Source of the DNA: Flagellimonas allohymeniacidonis
GTDB taxonomy: Bacteria > Bacteroidota > Bacteroidia > Flavobacteriales > Flavobacteriaceae
Reading direction: 5' to 3'
Length of the DNA: 64,000 nt
Assembly: GCF_004296335.1 (NCBI RefSeq)
Contig: NZ_SGIU01000002.1
Location: 1,253,882-1,317,881 of the forward strand
In this document: positions 28,828 to 37,410 of the stretch, piece by piece
Numbering within the stretch: position 1 is the stretch's first letter
Layout: every line of letters begins with the position of its first letter
The notes under the pieces: model-generated
Databases searched by the model: none
Seen by the model: only the letters and a program-made list of their open reading frames with translations
What the model was told of the DNA's origin: nothing
Program-made: the position numbers and the translations under genes

Positions 28828-29316
28828 TTATTCTATCTTGTTACGGTTTTCATCATACAAGCCTATCAATAGGCTATTACCTTGATCATCGACTTTGATG
28901 CCGCCGTACGCTGCGGCCTCATACTTTTCTCCTTCTCCTTCCTGAAAGAAAAAAGATTCCGCCCCAATATTGATTCCCATCCATTTTTGCGAAGTGTATT
29001 CAATAATATACTCTTGATTATTAACAGGTTCCCTTTCTTTTTGAAGTCGAATTCGCTGAGCGACACCATTTTCATCTAGCTTGACCACACAAAAGCCTCT
29101 TCTGGCTATGCTATCGGTATCAATATTTTCTGAAATGGCATACCGTAGTCGCATGTAGTCTCCCTGCAGCAATGATCTTGGGTCAACTGGGGCCAATTCG
29201 AGCAAAATTAGGCTTCCATCAGATAGTAACTCTTCCTTTTTTAGGGTTGAGTTGGTGAAAAAAGCCAACAAAACCAGAAGATTCAGAAGTATGATTATCC
29301 ACCTATACCTTTTCAT
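28828..29316 (-). CDS. GDYXXLXY membrane-anchored protein
   Basis: A 162-residue protein of the GDYXXLXY family: an N-terminal anchor (RWIIILLNLLVLLAFFTNST) and the signature LLQGDYMRLRYAIS near residue 50, with a beta-rich periplasmic domain (KLDENGVAQRIRLQKE, YGGIKVDDQGNSLLIGLYDE). It is the last gene of a three-gene minus-strand operon with DUF2157 and DUF4401 proteins, overlapping the DUF4401 gene by 14 bp. The three families recur together in many bacteria and are probably a membrane complex; biochemical role unknown. Confidence 0.9.
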   Translation of the reverse strand: MKRYRWIIILLNLLVLLAFFTNSTLKKEELLSDGSLILLELAPVDPRSLLQGDYMRLRYAISENIDTDSIARRGFCVVKLDENGVAQRIRLQKEREPVNNQEYIIEYTSQKWMGINIGAESFFFQEGEGEKYEAAAYGGIKVDDQGNSLLIGLYDENRNKIE

Positions 29317-30379
29317 CGGCTTTCATTTTACGGTTAAGAAATAGATAGAGTAGCCCGAACAGAATTCCAGAGGAAAACAAGATGATCGACTTGGTCAATA
29401 GGGTGAAACTTAAATCGTAATAGTACTGACCAACAAAATATATCAATGCAATGATTCCGATGATCATGCCCGTCTTATAGTTCACCAAAAAACAGAGAAG
29501 CAAAATCATAAGTGCCCCTAAAATTGATGGGGCGAACAACGTGGATATCAGAAGCAATCCAACCAAGGAATAGATAATCACCTTGGTTTTAGAAGTCTCA
29601 ATTTTATGGATGCCCGATATGATATGGGTCAAATAGGCCAAAATCAAAATCAGAACAATCGATGACAACCAAATATAGTCTTGCGAAACCGGTAATAAAT
29701 CCTTTTTTCCTATGGCGATCAATCCAAAAAGAATAGACATGATCAAACCGATGCGTAAGGGATTGTACAATTTGGCCAATTTTTTATAGGATGCAATTAT
29801 TCTGGCTTCGTTGAGCAAAAGGGAAGTAAGCACAATAGCGTTGGCAGCAACATAAAAGTGCACCAAATTATAGGCATCGTTGGAAATGATAAGGGTAAGT
29901 AAACTGCCATTAAAAATCAGCACTGAAATAAACAATAAAATATAATTCCTTGTTATTGAAAGGACCACAAGGGCAAGAAGTCCCGTCAATAGGGTAACCG
30001 TGTTTTCTTCGATATCCCATTGAAATAATCCCATAATGAACAATACAAACCCTATTATATAGAGTGAGATGCTGAAGGTGTCGATGATCAGCTTATCAAA
30101 AGCTTTGCTCAGAGCGATGGATGAAACTATGAACCCGAGCCCAAACAAAAAAAGGCCAATAGGTGAGTTGTAAAGCCCCGTAATGGTTAAAAACCCGAGG
30201 AAGGCCAGCATGGCCAAGAAGCCCCCAAAGATGGAAAGTATTTTAATGGCCAAACTGGATGTGTTGGCACCCTGTTTTTCATAAACCTCACGGATTTTAC
30301 CCTCATCATAAGCAAAAGTATCACCTTCGGAAGAACGAATTTGTTCCAATAGCTTTGATATGTGCGCTAGCTTGTCCAT
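29303..30379 (-). CDS. DUF4401 multi-pass membrane protein
   Basis: A 358-residue protein with about ten to eleven hydrophobic helices after a soluble N-terminus (KLLEQIRSSEGDTFAYDEGK). The run begins with ILSIFGGFLAMLAFLGFLTI and ends in ILFSSGILFGLLYLFLNRKM. It fits DUF4401, the usual middle partner of DUF2157 and GDYXXLXY genes. It overlaps the upstream DUF2157 gene by 13 bp and the downstream gene by 14 bp, so the three are translationally linked. No catalytic residues can be named. Confidence 0.85.
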   Translation of the reverse strand: MDKLAHISKLLEQIRSSEGDTFAYDEGKIREVYEKQGANTSSLAIKILSIFGGFLAMLAFLGFLTITGLYNSPIGLFLFGLGFIVSSIALSKAFDKLIIDTFSISLYIIGFVLFIMGLFQWDIEENTVTLLTGLLALVVLSITRNYILLFISVLIFNGSLLTLIISNDAYNLVHFYVAANAIVLTSLLLNEARIIASYKKLAKLYNPLRIGLIMSILFGLIAIGKKDLLPVSQDYIWLSSIVLILILAYLTHIISGIHKIETSKTKVIIYSLVGLLLISTLFAPSILGALMILLLCFLVNYKTGMIIGIIALIYFVGQYYYDLSFTLLTKSIILFSSGILFGLLYLFLNRKMKADEKV

Positions 30380-31317
30380 TTCTTTTGAAAATCAATGAGT
30401 TTTTTAATGACCAAGGTTACGCTGGCAATTACAAATAGACCAATAAAGAAAAACATGCCTGCACTATCCGATAATTTTATAAAGTACGCCGAAAGGCAGA
30501 TGATAATGCTAAACGGAATAATGGAAAGGTAAAATCCACTTTTTTTGCGCAAGCCATATAGTATTCCTAGGGCGTATAACAGGAAAGCCAATAAAATTAA
30601 AACAAGAAACGAGGGTTCGGCATCATCAAATATTCCGATGACCACTCCAATGGTACCAAAGCTAGCGGAGGCCAACCCGAGCAGGTTCAAAAACCATTTA
30701 GGAGCATTTAGCTGTGAAAAGATTTTTTTCGCAGCCAAAAAACCTATCAAAAACAGTGAATTCATCCCAAAAAGTAGCGTAAACAGAAATACTTCAGACC
30801 AACTGTGGGCTACTTGCTCTGCATACAAGATAAGGGTGGTATTGACCAGTGTGATGAAAATGAGCCACAACGGCGCAAAATTAGAAATCAGTACCCAAAG
30901 GGTTATAAACAGGGTCCAGCTTAGGAAAAAATCGTAGGCATTGGCTCCTGTTTGATAGACTTGCCCAAAAACGGCAAAAAGGACCCCTACCAAAATGGAA
31001 GCTCCGGTCAGTAGTATATTCTTGATTTGCAAACTATGCTTGGAGAAGAGGACTACGGCGGTAATAAGAATGATAAGCCCTTCAATCAATCCAATTTTAA
31101 CGAACTTATGCAGTTCGGCCCAGTTGTAGGCAAAAAAGAAAATGATTCCAGCTGCAGTAAAACCGACTCCTAAGCTAATGAAAAGGAGTCTCAGAAATTT
31201 CTGCCAGGATGCTTTGCTGTTATAGACATGGTCTTTTAGCATTGTTTCAATGCCTTTTTCAGACCAACTACTGTATCGGCCTATAATATGAATGTCTTCA
31301 CGCTTTATATCGGACAT
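30367..31317 (-). CDS. DUF2157 multi-pass membrane protein
   Basis: A 316-residue protein with a cytoplasmic N-terminal segment (ETMLKDHVYNSKASWQKFLR) and nine or so TM helices. The first is LLFISLGVGFTAAGIIFFFA with the following AYNWAELHKFVKIGLIEG, characteristic of DUF2157. An ATG nine codons upstream (31344) is an alternative start. It is first in the DUF2157-DUF4401-GDYXXLXY operon. Confidence 0.87.
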   Translation of the reverse strand: MSDIKREDIHIIGRYSSWSEKGIETMLKDHVYNSKASWQKFLRLLFISLGVGFTAAGIIFFFAYNWAELHKFVKIGLIEGLIILITAVVLFSKHSLQIKNILLTGASILVGVLFAVFGQVYQTGANAYDFFLSWTLFITLWVLISNFAPLWLIFITLVNTTLILYAEQVAHSWSEVFLFTLLFGMNSLFLIGFLAAKKIFSQLNAPKWFLNLLGLASASFGTIGVVIGIFDDAEPSFLVLILLAFLLYALGILYGLRKKSGFYLSIIPFSIIICLSAYFIKLSDSAGMFFFIGLFVIASVTLVIKKLIDFQKKWTS

Positions 31318-31367
31318 GTCGCTAAATCCCTGTAACCTTGCCATGGATTGGCAGGTTGGCTAGGAAG

Positions 31368-31661
31368 TTAGTCAATGTTTTCGTAATGGCAAACCGAACA
31401 GCTTTCGATGTATTTTTCCATTCCTTCAGGGATATGGGCCTGATTCCAATTTTCGCCGGCAAAGTCAATGAGGTCGGCTACACTTTTCCATTTGGAAATC
31501 ATTACAAAATCATTGGGATTCCATTTCGTGGGCCTTCCAATTTCCAAACCAATCAATCCGTTGAACGATTTGACCAAAGGCGTGGATATTTCCTTGAATT
31601 TCTGCTCAAATTCTGCATGCAGTTCTTGGGGGACTGTTGTTGTAAATATTCGAAGAATCAT
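31368..31661 (-). CDS. Antibiotic biosynthesis monooxygenase (ABM) domain protein
   Basis: A 97-residue single-domain dimeric alpha/beta-barrel protein. Typical elements are MILRIFTTTVPQELHAEF, NGLIGLEIGRPTKWNPNDFV and MISKWKSVADLIDFAGENW. Family members range from quinone monooxygenases to haem-degrading enzymes; no haem ligands can be assigned. It is the third gene of a run headed by the MarR regulator, 22 bp after the membrane protein gene, and is probably under that regulator. Confidence 0.8.
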   Translation of the reverse strand: MILRIFTTTVPQELHAEFEQKFKEISTPLVKSFNGLIGLEIGRPTKWNPNDFVMISKWKSVADLIDFAGENWNQAHIPEGMEKYIESCSVCHYENID

Positions 31662-31683
31662 ATCAATCCATTTAATGATTAAG

Positions 31684-32379
31684 TTAAGAGCTTTTGTTTT
31701 GAGACAACTTTTGTCTTAGCTGAATTATGGAAACCACGTGAACAAAAACAGCGGAGGGCATCAAAAAAGCGGCGACCAAAATGTAGGGATATGTAAAGAA
31801 GTCAACTGGAAAAACCTCGATACTACCGTACATTTCGGGGAAGTAAATCGTGGTTTGAAAAAGGAAAATAATAAAAGCTATTACTGCTAGGCCTAGATAA
31901 TTCCAGATTAGGCCAAGCTTTAGATTTCCCCTCCATACTTGCCATCCTATCAATAGGGCAGTTGCAGCATAAACCATATCATAATTGTAGCCATGGAGTG
32001 TTACATTGGAATGAAGAATCCCTTGATAGACTGAAAACACAAATAGGGTTTCAATACCAATCCTAAAGATCTGGTAGAAGATCAGCCAATGTGGCGGGAT
32101 ATGATTCAGCCAATTGGCGCCCTTGATTTTTGAAACGGACCATCCAATGAAAATAAAGGCAGGGAGTATGGTTAAAAGCACAAAGCGCGGCGGGAAATCC
32201 AGCGTTGCTATAAACCCTGTGAGGGATAAGCCAAAAATATAGAGGTGCCATCCCAAGAGGATGACCACCCACTTTTTAAACAATTTTGAATCATCTTGAC
32301 GCATTGCCTTGAAAGCAAAGGCCATTAGGATTACTGTCATCAATAAGCTTAATGCAATATAACCGAGTTTTAATGTCAT
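31684..32379 (-). CDS. Seven-helix membrane protein linked to a MarR regulator
   Basis: A 231-residue integral membrane protein with seven hydrophobic helices. The first is YIALSLLMTVILMAFAFKAM and the last FTYPYILVAAFLMPSAVFVH. No family is recognised with confidence. His and Trp residues at helix ends (GWHLYIFG, PPHWLIFYQIF) are notable but not diagnostic. Its start overlaps the MarR stop by 4 bp, so the regulator and this protein are translationally coupled. Confidence 0.72.
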   Translation of the reverse strand: MTLKLGYIALSLLMTVILMAFAFKAMRQDDSKLFKKWVVILLGWHLYIFGLSLTGFIATLDFPPRFVLLTILPAFIFIGWSVSKIKGANWLNHIPPHWLIFYQIFRIGIETLFVFSVYQGILHSNVTLHGYNYDMVYAATALLIGWQVWRGNLKLGLIWNYLGLAVIAFIIFLFQTTIYFPEMYGSIEVFPVDFFTYPYILVAAFLMPSAVFVHVVSIIQLRQKLSQNKSS

Positions 32380-32795
32380 GATCGTTGTATTTTTTGGGTC
32401 AATAAATCGACGGCAAGTACACCGTCTTGGTTTAATAGTTCTTCAGTTTCTTTAAGTGCCTTTTCCCATTCAGGAATAATAGCGTTCACGAGTTCAATGC
32501 CGGCATCGGTCATTTGTACGAATGGAAAATCCACTTTGGAAATCAATCCTCGGGCAACCAACCGATTCAGATTCCGGTTCAAAGACGATTTTTCCAAATG
32601 CAGGCCCCGGCATATATCTTTTTGGGGAAGTTTCCCCTTTTTGGTGAGCACAAAGAGGATGGTTAGCTGACTATCAGTGATTTGAAATGGTGAGAGATAC
32701 TTTCTATAGATGTTTGCAATGACTCTATTGACTTGCCTCACCTTGTTGGAAATACAAAGCGACGGATTAAAGTGCTTATGCTCAATGGAATTCAT
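32376..32795 (-). CDS. MarR family transcriptional regulator
   Basis: A 139-residue winged-helix regulator. The helix-turn-helix and wing read LPQKDICRGLHLEKSSLNRN and RLVARGLISKVDFPFVQMTD (residues 61-105), with N- and C-terminal dimerisation helices. A perfect 30-bp palindrome lies 14 bp before its start codon, so autoregulation of the operon (regulator, membrane protein, ABM protein) is likely. The family often responds to phenolic or oxidising ligands; the ligand here is unknown. Confidence 0.9.
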   Translation of the reverse strand: MNSIEHKHFNPSLCISNKVRQVNRVIANIYRKYLSPFQITDSQLTILFVLTKKGKLPQKDICRGLHLEKSSLNRNLNRLVARGLISKVDFPFVQMTDAGIELVNAIIPEWEKALKETEELLNQDGVLAVDLLTQKIQRS

Positions 32796-32808
32796 GTTTC
32801 AAAATTAC

Positions 32809-32838
32809 TCCAAAAAGTTGTATTTACAACTTTTTGGA
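32809..32838 (-). promoter_or_regulatory. Palindromic operator of the MarR operon
   Basis: TCCAAAAAGTTGTA (32809-32822) and TACAACTTTTTGGA (32825-32838) form a perfect 14-bp inverted repeat with a 2-bp centre, ending 13 bp before the regulator's ATG. Size and symmetry suit a dimeric MarR protein. Confidence 0.8.
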
Positions 32839-32920
32839 TGTCAAATTGAAAACTTCTCGAAACTGTGGTCATTAATTTGAAGGGGCAGGGAGCGAATTGA
32901 TTTTTCAGAAAGGGATTTGC

Positions 32921-33556
32921 TTATAGCTTGAACTCCGTAATATTTTCATCCGTATCGAAAATATGGGGATAGTGCTCTTTGATGTTCCTTTTCATAAAGT
33001 CCAAAGGCACGTCCGTGAAATGCCCATAGTCGTCGGTGTATTCCATAAACAGGCTTCCCTCACTATTGTACTGCTGTAAAAAAGAATTGTTCTCACCATC
33101 AAATTCCAAAGGCTCAACTTTGAACTTCTCACACAAAGATTTATTGAAAGCAGGTGACATTTTGAGCCATTTGTTGTTGAGGTGCACATTGACCATGCCG
33201 TGGGGAGTCAATTCGTTTGAGCCAAACTTTTCAATTAACCTTTCCGCGGCGATATGATTTTTCACCTTCCCCAAATGAAGTCTAGCCGGAATTCCCAAAG
33301 CACGAAGGCAAGCAATCAATACTATCGATTTCTCAACGCAGTTTCCCGAAGGGTTTTTGGCAATTGCACTTGCACGAAAATTTTCCTTCGAGAGGCTGAT
33401 ACTATAAGGATCGTATTTCCAATGGTCTCGAACTTTGGTGTACATTCCCATTGCTATTTCCTTTTTCGATAGCGAGTCATCCTTAAATTCCGCAATCAAC
33501 TCCTGAATAGCATCACTTTCGAAGTCAAAAAAATATGAAGATTCCAGATATTCCAT
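32921..33556 (-). CDS. Transglutaminase-like domain protein
   Basis: A 211-residue cytosolic protein of the transglutaminase/protease superfamily. The core is in NPSGNCVEKSIVLIACLRAL (catalytic Cys), GIPARLHLGKV and HGMVNVHLNNKWLKMSPAFN (catalytic His). The usual Asp of the triad is replaced in SPAFN, although an adjacent polar residue could serve. It directly follows the prenyltransferase-like gene (stop and start abut), so the two are an operon and perhaps work on one pathway; substrate unknown. Confidence 0.82.
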   Translation of the reverse strand: MEYLESSYFFDFESDAIQELIAEFKDDSLSKKEIAMGMYTKVRDHWKYDPYSISLSKENFRASAIAKNPSGNCVEKSIVLIACLRALGIPARLHLGKVKNHIAAERLIEKFGSNELTPHGMVNVHLNNKWLKMSPAFNKSLCEKFKVEPLEFDGENNSFLQQYNSEGSLFMEYTDDYGHFTDVPLDFMKRNIKEHYPHIFDTDENITEFKL

Positions 33557-34519
33557 TCAGATATTTTCTTTTTTATATGTAGGGGTCAATTCATTGATTT
33601 CAAAATGTTTGAAAACCCTAAGTGCTCTCAGTGTATTCCACCTACTGGGTTTGCCGGTTTTTTCCATGGTAAAATGCACTTGGCCTGGATGGGCGGCCTG
33701 CACGTTCCAGGTTCCATCTTTGTTCCTTTTTTTTTGAAGGATATGTATTGCCGGAAGCACTCTACCGTCCCATGCGCACTTAGCATTGTGAAAATAATCC
33801 ATTGCGCGAAGAATATCGAATTTCCATCGGCTTGGATACCGCAATTTCAAGAATTCTTTTTTGATGATTTCTCCGGTTCGGTCGGAAAGGAAAAGTTGGT
33901 GTAAAAGGATAAATTCCTCAGCGGTTTTCTTGGCTTCAATAAGGTCCTTGCGTCGATATGTATGGCCGCATTTTAGAAACCCATCCAGACCTTCAAGAAC
34001 CGAGATGGTCGAATGCAGGGAACTATGGGTAGCCCCACTTCGCGTAGTCCTGCAATTAAATCCACCATCAGGCATCTTTTCGTTTAAAATAGCATCCAAT
34101 ACAGGCTTCAAACGTTGTTCATTTGTCTTAAAGTAGGAGGCGTAGTTCAAGAACATACCATTGACGCAAACATCACTTAAGTGTTCTGTGGAAGGTCCCA
34201 ATCGGATACCGCCGTCTTGGGCTTTACACGTATCCAATATCAACTCGATGGACTCCTTAACTTTTGGGTTTTCTGGAGACAAATTCAAGTTTCGAAGATC
34301 AAGAAGCGTATAATGTGTTGATGTCCATTTAGGTTGATAAAACCGGTCTCCCCAATGCCCCTTGGGATTTCGTTTATCCAAAAATTGTTTTCCCCAACCT
34401 TCGAGGGCAATCCTTTGCTGTAAATCCTTTCGTTCTTCTCCTAGCAAATCTCGCCATACTTGATATTGTATGGATACATCGCCTTTAAGCAACCAGTTTA
34501 TGATGTGTTGGGGATTCAT
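33557..34519 (-). CDS. Prenyltransferase/squalene-cyclase-like alpha-toroid protein
   Basis: A 320-residue all-helical protein resembling the prenyltransferase and squalene oxidase repeat fold. Repeats include TLLDLRNLNLSPENPKVKES with CKAQDGGIRL, MPDGGFNCRTTRSGATHSSL and HSTISVLEGLDGFLKCGH, and a QKKRNKDGTWNVQ segment near the end. The DGG/DGTW turns are the recognisable repeat signatures. No DXDD cyclase motif is evident, so it may be non-enzymatic or act on a different substrate. An ATG eight codons upstream (34543) is also possible. The 208 bp upstream holds no gene. Confidence 0.75.
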   Translation of the reverse strand: MNPQHIINWLLKGDVSIQYQVWRDLLGEERKDLQQRIALEGWGKQFLDKRNPKGHWGDRFYQPKWTSTHYTLLDLRNLNLSPENPKVKESIELILDTCKAQDGGIRLGPSTEHLSDVCVNGMFLNYASYFKTNEQRLKPVLDAILNEKMPDGGFNCRTTRSGATHSSLHSTISVLEGLDGFLKCGHTYRRKDLIEAKKTAEEFILLHQLFLSDRTGEIIKKEFLKLRYPSRWKFDILRAMDYFHNAKCAWDGRVLPAIHILQKKRNKDGTWNVQAAHPGQVHFTMEKTGKPSRWNTLRALRVFKHFEINELTPTYKKENI

Positions 34520-34751
34520 TGAACAAAAAGAATCTAGTGTCATGAAATTAACAAATTCTTACGTTCTCAAAAACAGCCATTGAATCAGAGCTACCAATGA
34601 TTGTAATAAGTAGCTCATTTTCTAAATGCACTAAGTACTAAGGAAGGCGGAGCGCCTAACATTACAGCTCCCGGAACAATTAGAGTACCCAATAGAAAGC
34701 CAGCTGGTCGCCTGCAAGTTGGAAATGCAGTTAACACGAAATTAAAATACG

Positions 34752-35825
34752 TCACATTTTGTAGGGCAATGATTTGGCATATCTTACTGGAGTTTCACCG
34801 GTCATCAGCTTGAAAAACCTTATAAATGCACTGCTTTCCGAAAAACCGAGGAGGTAACTTATTTCGTCAATGGAACTTTGCTTTTCTTCAAGATAGGTTT
34901 TGGCCAATCGTAGTTGTAACTCATATTCTACCTCCTTAAAGGAGGTGTCCAGCAATTTCAATTTTCGTTGTAGGGTTCTTTTGGATACGTTTAGGTTTTG
35001 GGATGCCTTTTCTATGGGGATACGCTCTGGTTTGTGCCTTAGAATGCATTTTTTCAATTCAAAAATCACCTTATGCTCTCCTTTTAGACTTTTCATTTCA
35101 TCTTTTACTTTTTCCTTAAGGTCTTCAAGCAACCCTGGTATTTCATTTTTTTTATGCTTGTTAAAAATTTGCCTTTCGAAGAAAATCTGGGTTTTGGATT
35201 GATTAAAATGTAATCTGCAATTGAAGAGCCGGTAGTATTCGTTTAAACTCTTGGGTTTGGAATTTTCAAAATGAATCTTGATGGGACGGTAATTTCTGTT
35301 GGTATAGGTGACAAGAGACTTTAAACATGAGTATAGGGTAAGATCTAAAATTTGTTTTTTGGCATAGCTTTGTTGTACTTTCCAATTGGGATTCTCTTCG
35401 AAAATTACCGAGTAATAATCTCCGGTTTTTTGTAGGGTGCAATGCAATGCATCACTGATAAGTTTGGAATATTCCACGGCATTCTCAAAGGAATCTTTCA
35501 AGGTTTCACTGTACTGCATTATATTATCCACCTGCGTCGTTGCCTTTAAGGAAATCTGCTCTCCTATATGCAGTCCAAGGTTCTCGTCATTCAGCATTTG
35601 CCCAATCTGGTTTAAGTATTGGACCATGGTTTGATAGCTGATGTACTGATTTTCTTGGAACACCTTGGCGTCTCTTTTGAATTCAACCACATCTGCACCT
35701 TTCCGCTCAGCATATTCAACTAAGTCAGATAAAATTATTGACGAAAAATACATCCTATAAATATGGCGCAAAATGTCAATTTTATCAAATTGGACTCCAA
35801 TAAATTTGCCAGAAACATCATTCAT
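34752..35825 (-). CDS. AraC family regulator with OruR/ArgR-like N-terminal domain
   Basis: A 357-residue regulator. The N-terminal ligand-like domain (VQYLNQIGQMLNDENLGLHI, about 65-190) resembles the Arabinose_bd-type domain of OruR-like proteins. The C-terminal HTH pair reads PIEKASQNLNVSKRTLQRKL and SSIDEISYLLGFSESSAFIR followed by FFKLMTGETPVRYAKS. It is divergent from the glyoxalase-like gene with only 17 bp between the annotated starts. An internal ATG (35753) would leave room for promoters and is a plausible true start. It probably controls the divergent gene. Confidence 0.9.
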   Translation of the reverse strand: MNDVSGKFIGVQFDKIDILRHIYRMYFSSIILSDLVEYAERKGADVVEFKRDAKVFQENQYISYQTMVQYLNQIGQMLNDENLGLHIGEQISLKATTQVDNIMQYSETLKDSFENAVEYSKLISDALHCTLQKTGDYYSVIFEENPNWKVQQSYAKKQILDLTLYSCLKSLVTYTNRNYRPIKIHFENSKPKSLNEYYRLFNCRLHFNQSKTQIFFERQIFNKHKKNEIPGLLEDLKEKVKDEMKSLKGEHKVIFELKKCILRHKPERIPIEKASQNLNVSKRTLQRKLKLLDTSFKEVEYELQLRLAKTYLEEKQSSIDEISYLLGFSESSAFIRFFKLMTGETPVRYAKSLPYKM

Positions 35826-35842
35826 TACTTAAGACTACGATT

Positions 35843-36235
35843 ATGACAAATCAACAATTTCCTAAAGGTATTTTACCAGTACTGCCTGTGGCAAGTATTG
35901 ACAAAACGGCGGACTATTATGTCGACACATTGACTTTCAAGGAAAATTTTCGTCAGAAATCGCCAGAAGGGGTATCCATTAATGCACAACTGACTTTTGA
36001 AGAATCTACTCTGATGTTGAATCTAAATGCGGAACAGGCCCCACAAGAAGGAGGTGGCGTGTACTTTTGGATTAGACTCTACGAAACCGATATTGAAGTG
36101 TACTATAAGAATTTGGTAGCCGCTGGAGTCAATGTGGTAGACGAACTTAAGGACCAATTTTGGGGAGACCGCTCTTTTGTAATCAAAGACTGTAACAATT
36201 ACTTCATTGCCTTCAATCAAGTCATTCAAAAGTAG
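35843..36235 (+). CDS. VOC/glyoxalase superfamily protein
   Basis: A 130-residue two-module VOC protein (VLPVASIDKTADYYVDTLTF, then VYFWIRLYETDIEVYYKNLV and DRSFVIKDCNNYFIAFNQ). The family covers glyoxalases, dioxygenases and antibiotic-binding proteins. The C-terminal Glu/Asp metal ligand is not the usual Glu, so binding rather than catalysis is possible. It is divergent from an AraC regulator and upstream of an ABM-like gene by 26 bp. Confidence 0.8.
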   Translation: MTNQQFPKGILPVLPVASIDKTADYYVDTLTFKENFRQKSPEGVSINAQLTFEESTLMLNLNAEQAPQEGGGVYFWIRLYETDIEVYYKNLVAAGVNVVDELKDQFWGDRSFVIKDCNNYFIAFNQVIQK

Positions 36236-36261
36236 GACAATTAATCACTAAAAAATAGACC

Positions 36262-36558
36262 ATGATTTTTGTAAGAGCAGATTACAAAATAAGAGATTCT
36301 AAAGATCTTGAATTTGTCAAGATTATTATACGTGAATTCATGGCGGAAATCAGGGCTAATGAACCAAACACCATTATGTACAGATCCTTCCATGAGAAAG
36401 AAGATCCTTGTCGGTTCTCCCATTTGGTAGGATTTACCGATGAGAAAGCCGAGTTGGTGCACAAGCAGACGGATTATAACAAAACATTTACCTCTAAGCT
36501 ATATCCATTGTGCGCAGACATGCCCAACTTTATCAATTTTCAAGAGGTAACTTTATGA
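36262..36558 (+). CDS. ABM-like small protein
   Basis: A 98-residue protein resembling the dimeric ferredoxin-like antibiotic biosynthesis monooxygenase fold (MIFVRADYKIRDSKDLEFVK, then EPNTIMYRSFHEKEDPCRFS and HLVGFTDEKAELVHKQ). It follows the VOC gene by 26 bp and is probably in the same transcript. Function unknown. Confidence 0.7.
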   Translation: MIFVRADYKIRDSKDLEFVKIIIREFMAEIRANEPNTIMYRSFHEKEDPCRFSHLVGFTDEKAELVHKQTDYNKTFTSKLYPLCADMPNFINFQEVTL

Positions 36559-36626
36559 TGCAATGAAACCTATGATAGTTCCTTTGAAGATGTCTGTTTC
36601 TGCTTTTTCCTAAAGATTTTGGATTC

Positions 36627-36660
36627 AAGGGGATGTGTCAGTAGTTTTCATTCCCCTTTT
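36627..36660 (+). terminator. Possible terminator between convergent genes
   Basis: AAGGGGA (36627-36633) can pair with TCCCCTT (36652-36658), with an 18-nt loop and T-rich end. It follows the ABM-like gene and overlaps the 3' end of the convergent DUF1349 gene. Confidence 0.35.
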
Positions 36661-37361
36661 CTCAAATCCTTGACGGTCGTTTTTGTGATATCAAAAAAAT
36701 CAATTTCATGGGTTGCAGATTCACCAACCGGACTTTGAACTTCTATTCCAATTTTAATGGAATCAGCCTGAGGCAAAGTGCTTAATCGAGCCATTTTGAA
36801 GTTTTTTCCGTCTATCGACCAAAGCATTGAATAGATATTGCCTTTTCGAATTAGTTTTAGCCAGACTTCGTCCTGATTATGAAGGATCACCCCGTTGGCA
36901 TCATCTGAAACATTTTTTGTGACGACGGTAACGATACTCTTACCGGTTGCATCTGAATTCTCAAAGGCAAATTTTATCCAGTTATTGTTATCTATATGAA
37001 CCATAAGGGCAATGGCATTCCATAATGAGGAAAAGTCGGGTCGTACTAAAGCTTTTGTAACAAAATCACCTTGGACTTCTTGAAATAGAAATGGCGCCGA
37101 TGAGGTTATGGAATTGTCTTCCGGATTATTAAAAAAGTCTGTTCCTTTTCCAGCTACGACTTTCAAAGTTCCATTTACTATTTCGAAGGATTTTGGCGTA
37201 TTCATCCATTTAAAGGTGGCCAAATTTTCAGGCTTGAAGTTGGGTTCCATAAGCTGTTTCATTTCAGAAGTTTCTGCAGGGGCCTTATAATCTTTGGTAT
37301 TGCAACTGAAGATAGTGAAGACTAGGATTGGAACTATTCTTTTGGAAACATTCATTTGCAT
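36648..37361 (-). CDS. DUF1349 domain lipoprotein
   Basis: A 237-residue lipoprotein: lipobox in ILVFTIFSC after a basic start. The mature part is a concanavalin-like beta-sandwich of the DUF1349 type (FKWMNTPKSFEIVNGTLKVV, QGDFVTKALVRPDFSSLWNA, LMVHIDNNNWIKFAFENSD). The family binds or acts on glycans. It lies 49 bp downstream of the GH16 gene on the same strand, so a shared role in extracellular polysaccharide use is likely but inferred. Confidence 0.82.
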   Translation of the reverse strand: MQMNVSKRIVPILVFTIFSCNTKDYKAPAETSEMKQLMEPNFKPENLATFKWMNTPKSFEIVNGTLKVVAGKGTDFFNNPEDNSITSSAPFLFQEVQGDFVTKALVRPDFSSLWNAIALMVHIDNNNWIKFAFENSDATGKSIVTVVTKNVSDDANGVILHNQDEVWLKLIRKGNIYSMLWSIDGKNFKMARLSTLPQADSIKIGIEVQSPVGESATHEIDFFDITKTTVKDLRKGE

Positions 37362-37410
37362 CTTCTTTATTTATTAGTCACATAGGAGGATGCCCTGTTA
37401 CTTTGGGAAT

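Noticed and set aside
34544..34751. GCGCCTAACATT near 34660 as an attC-like box
   Set aside because: The RYYYAAC match is isolated, with no partner arm or flanking unit; probably chance.
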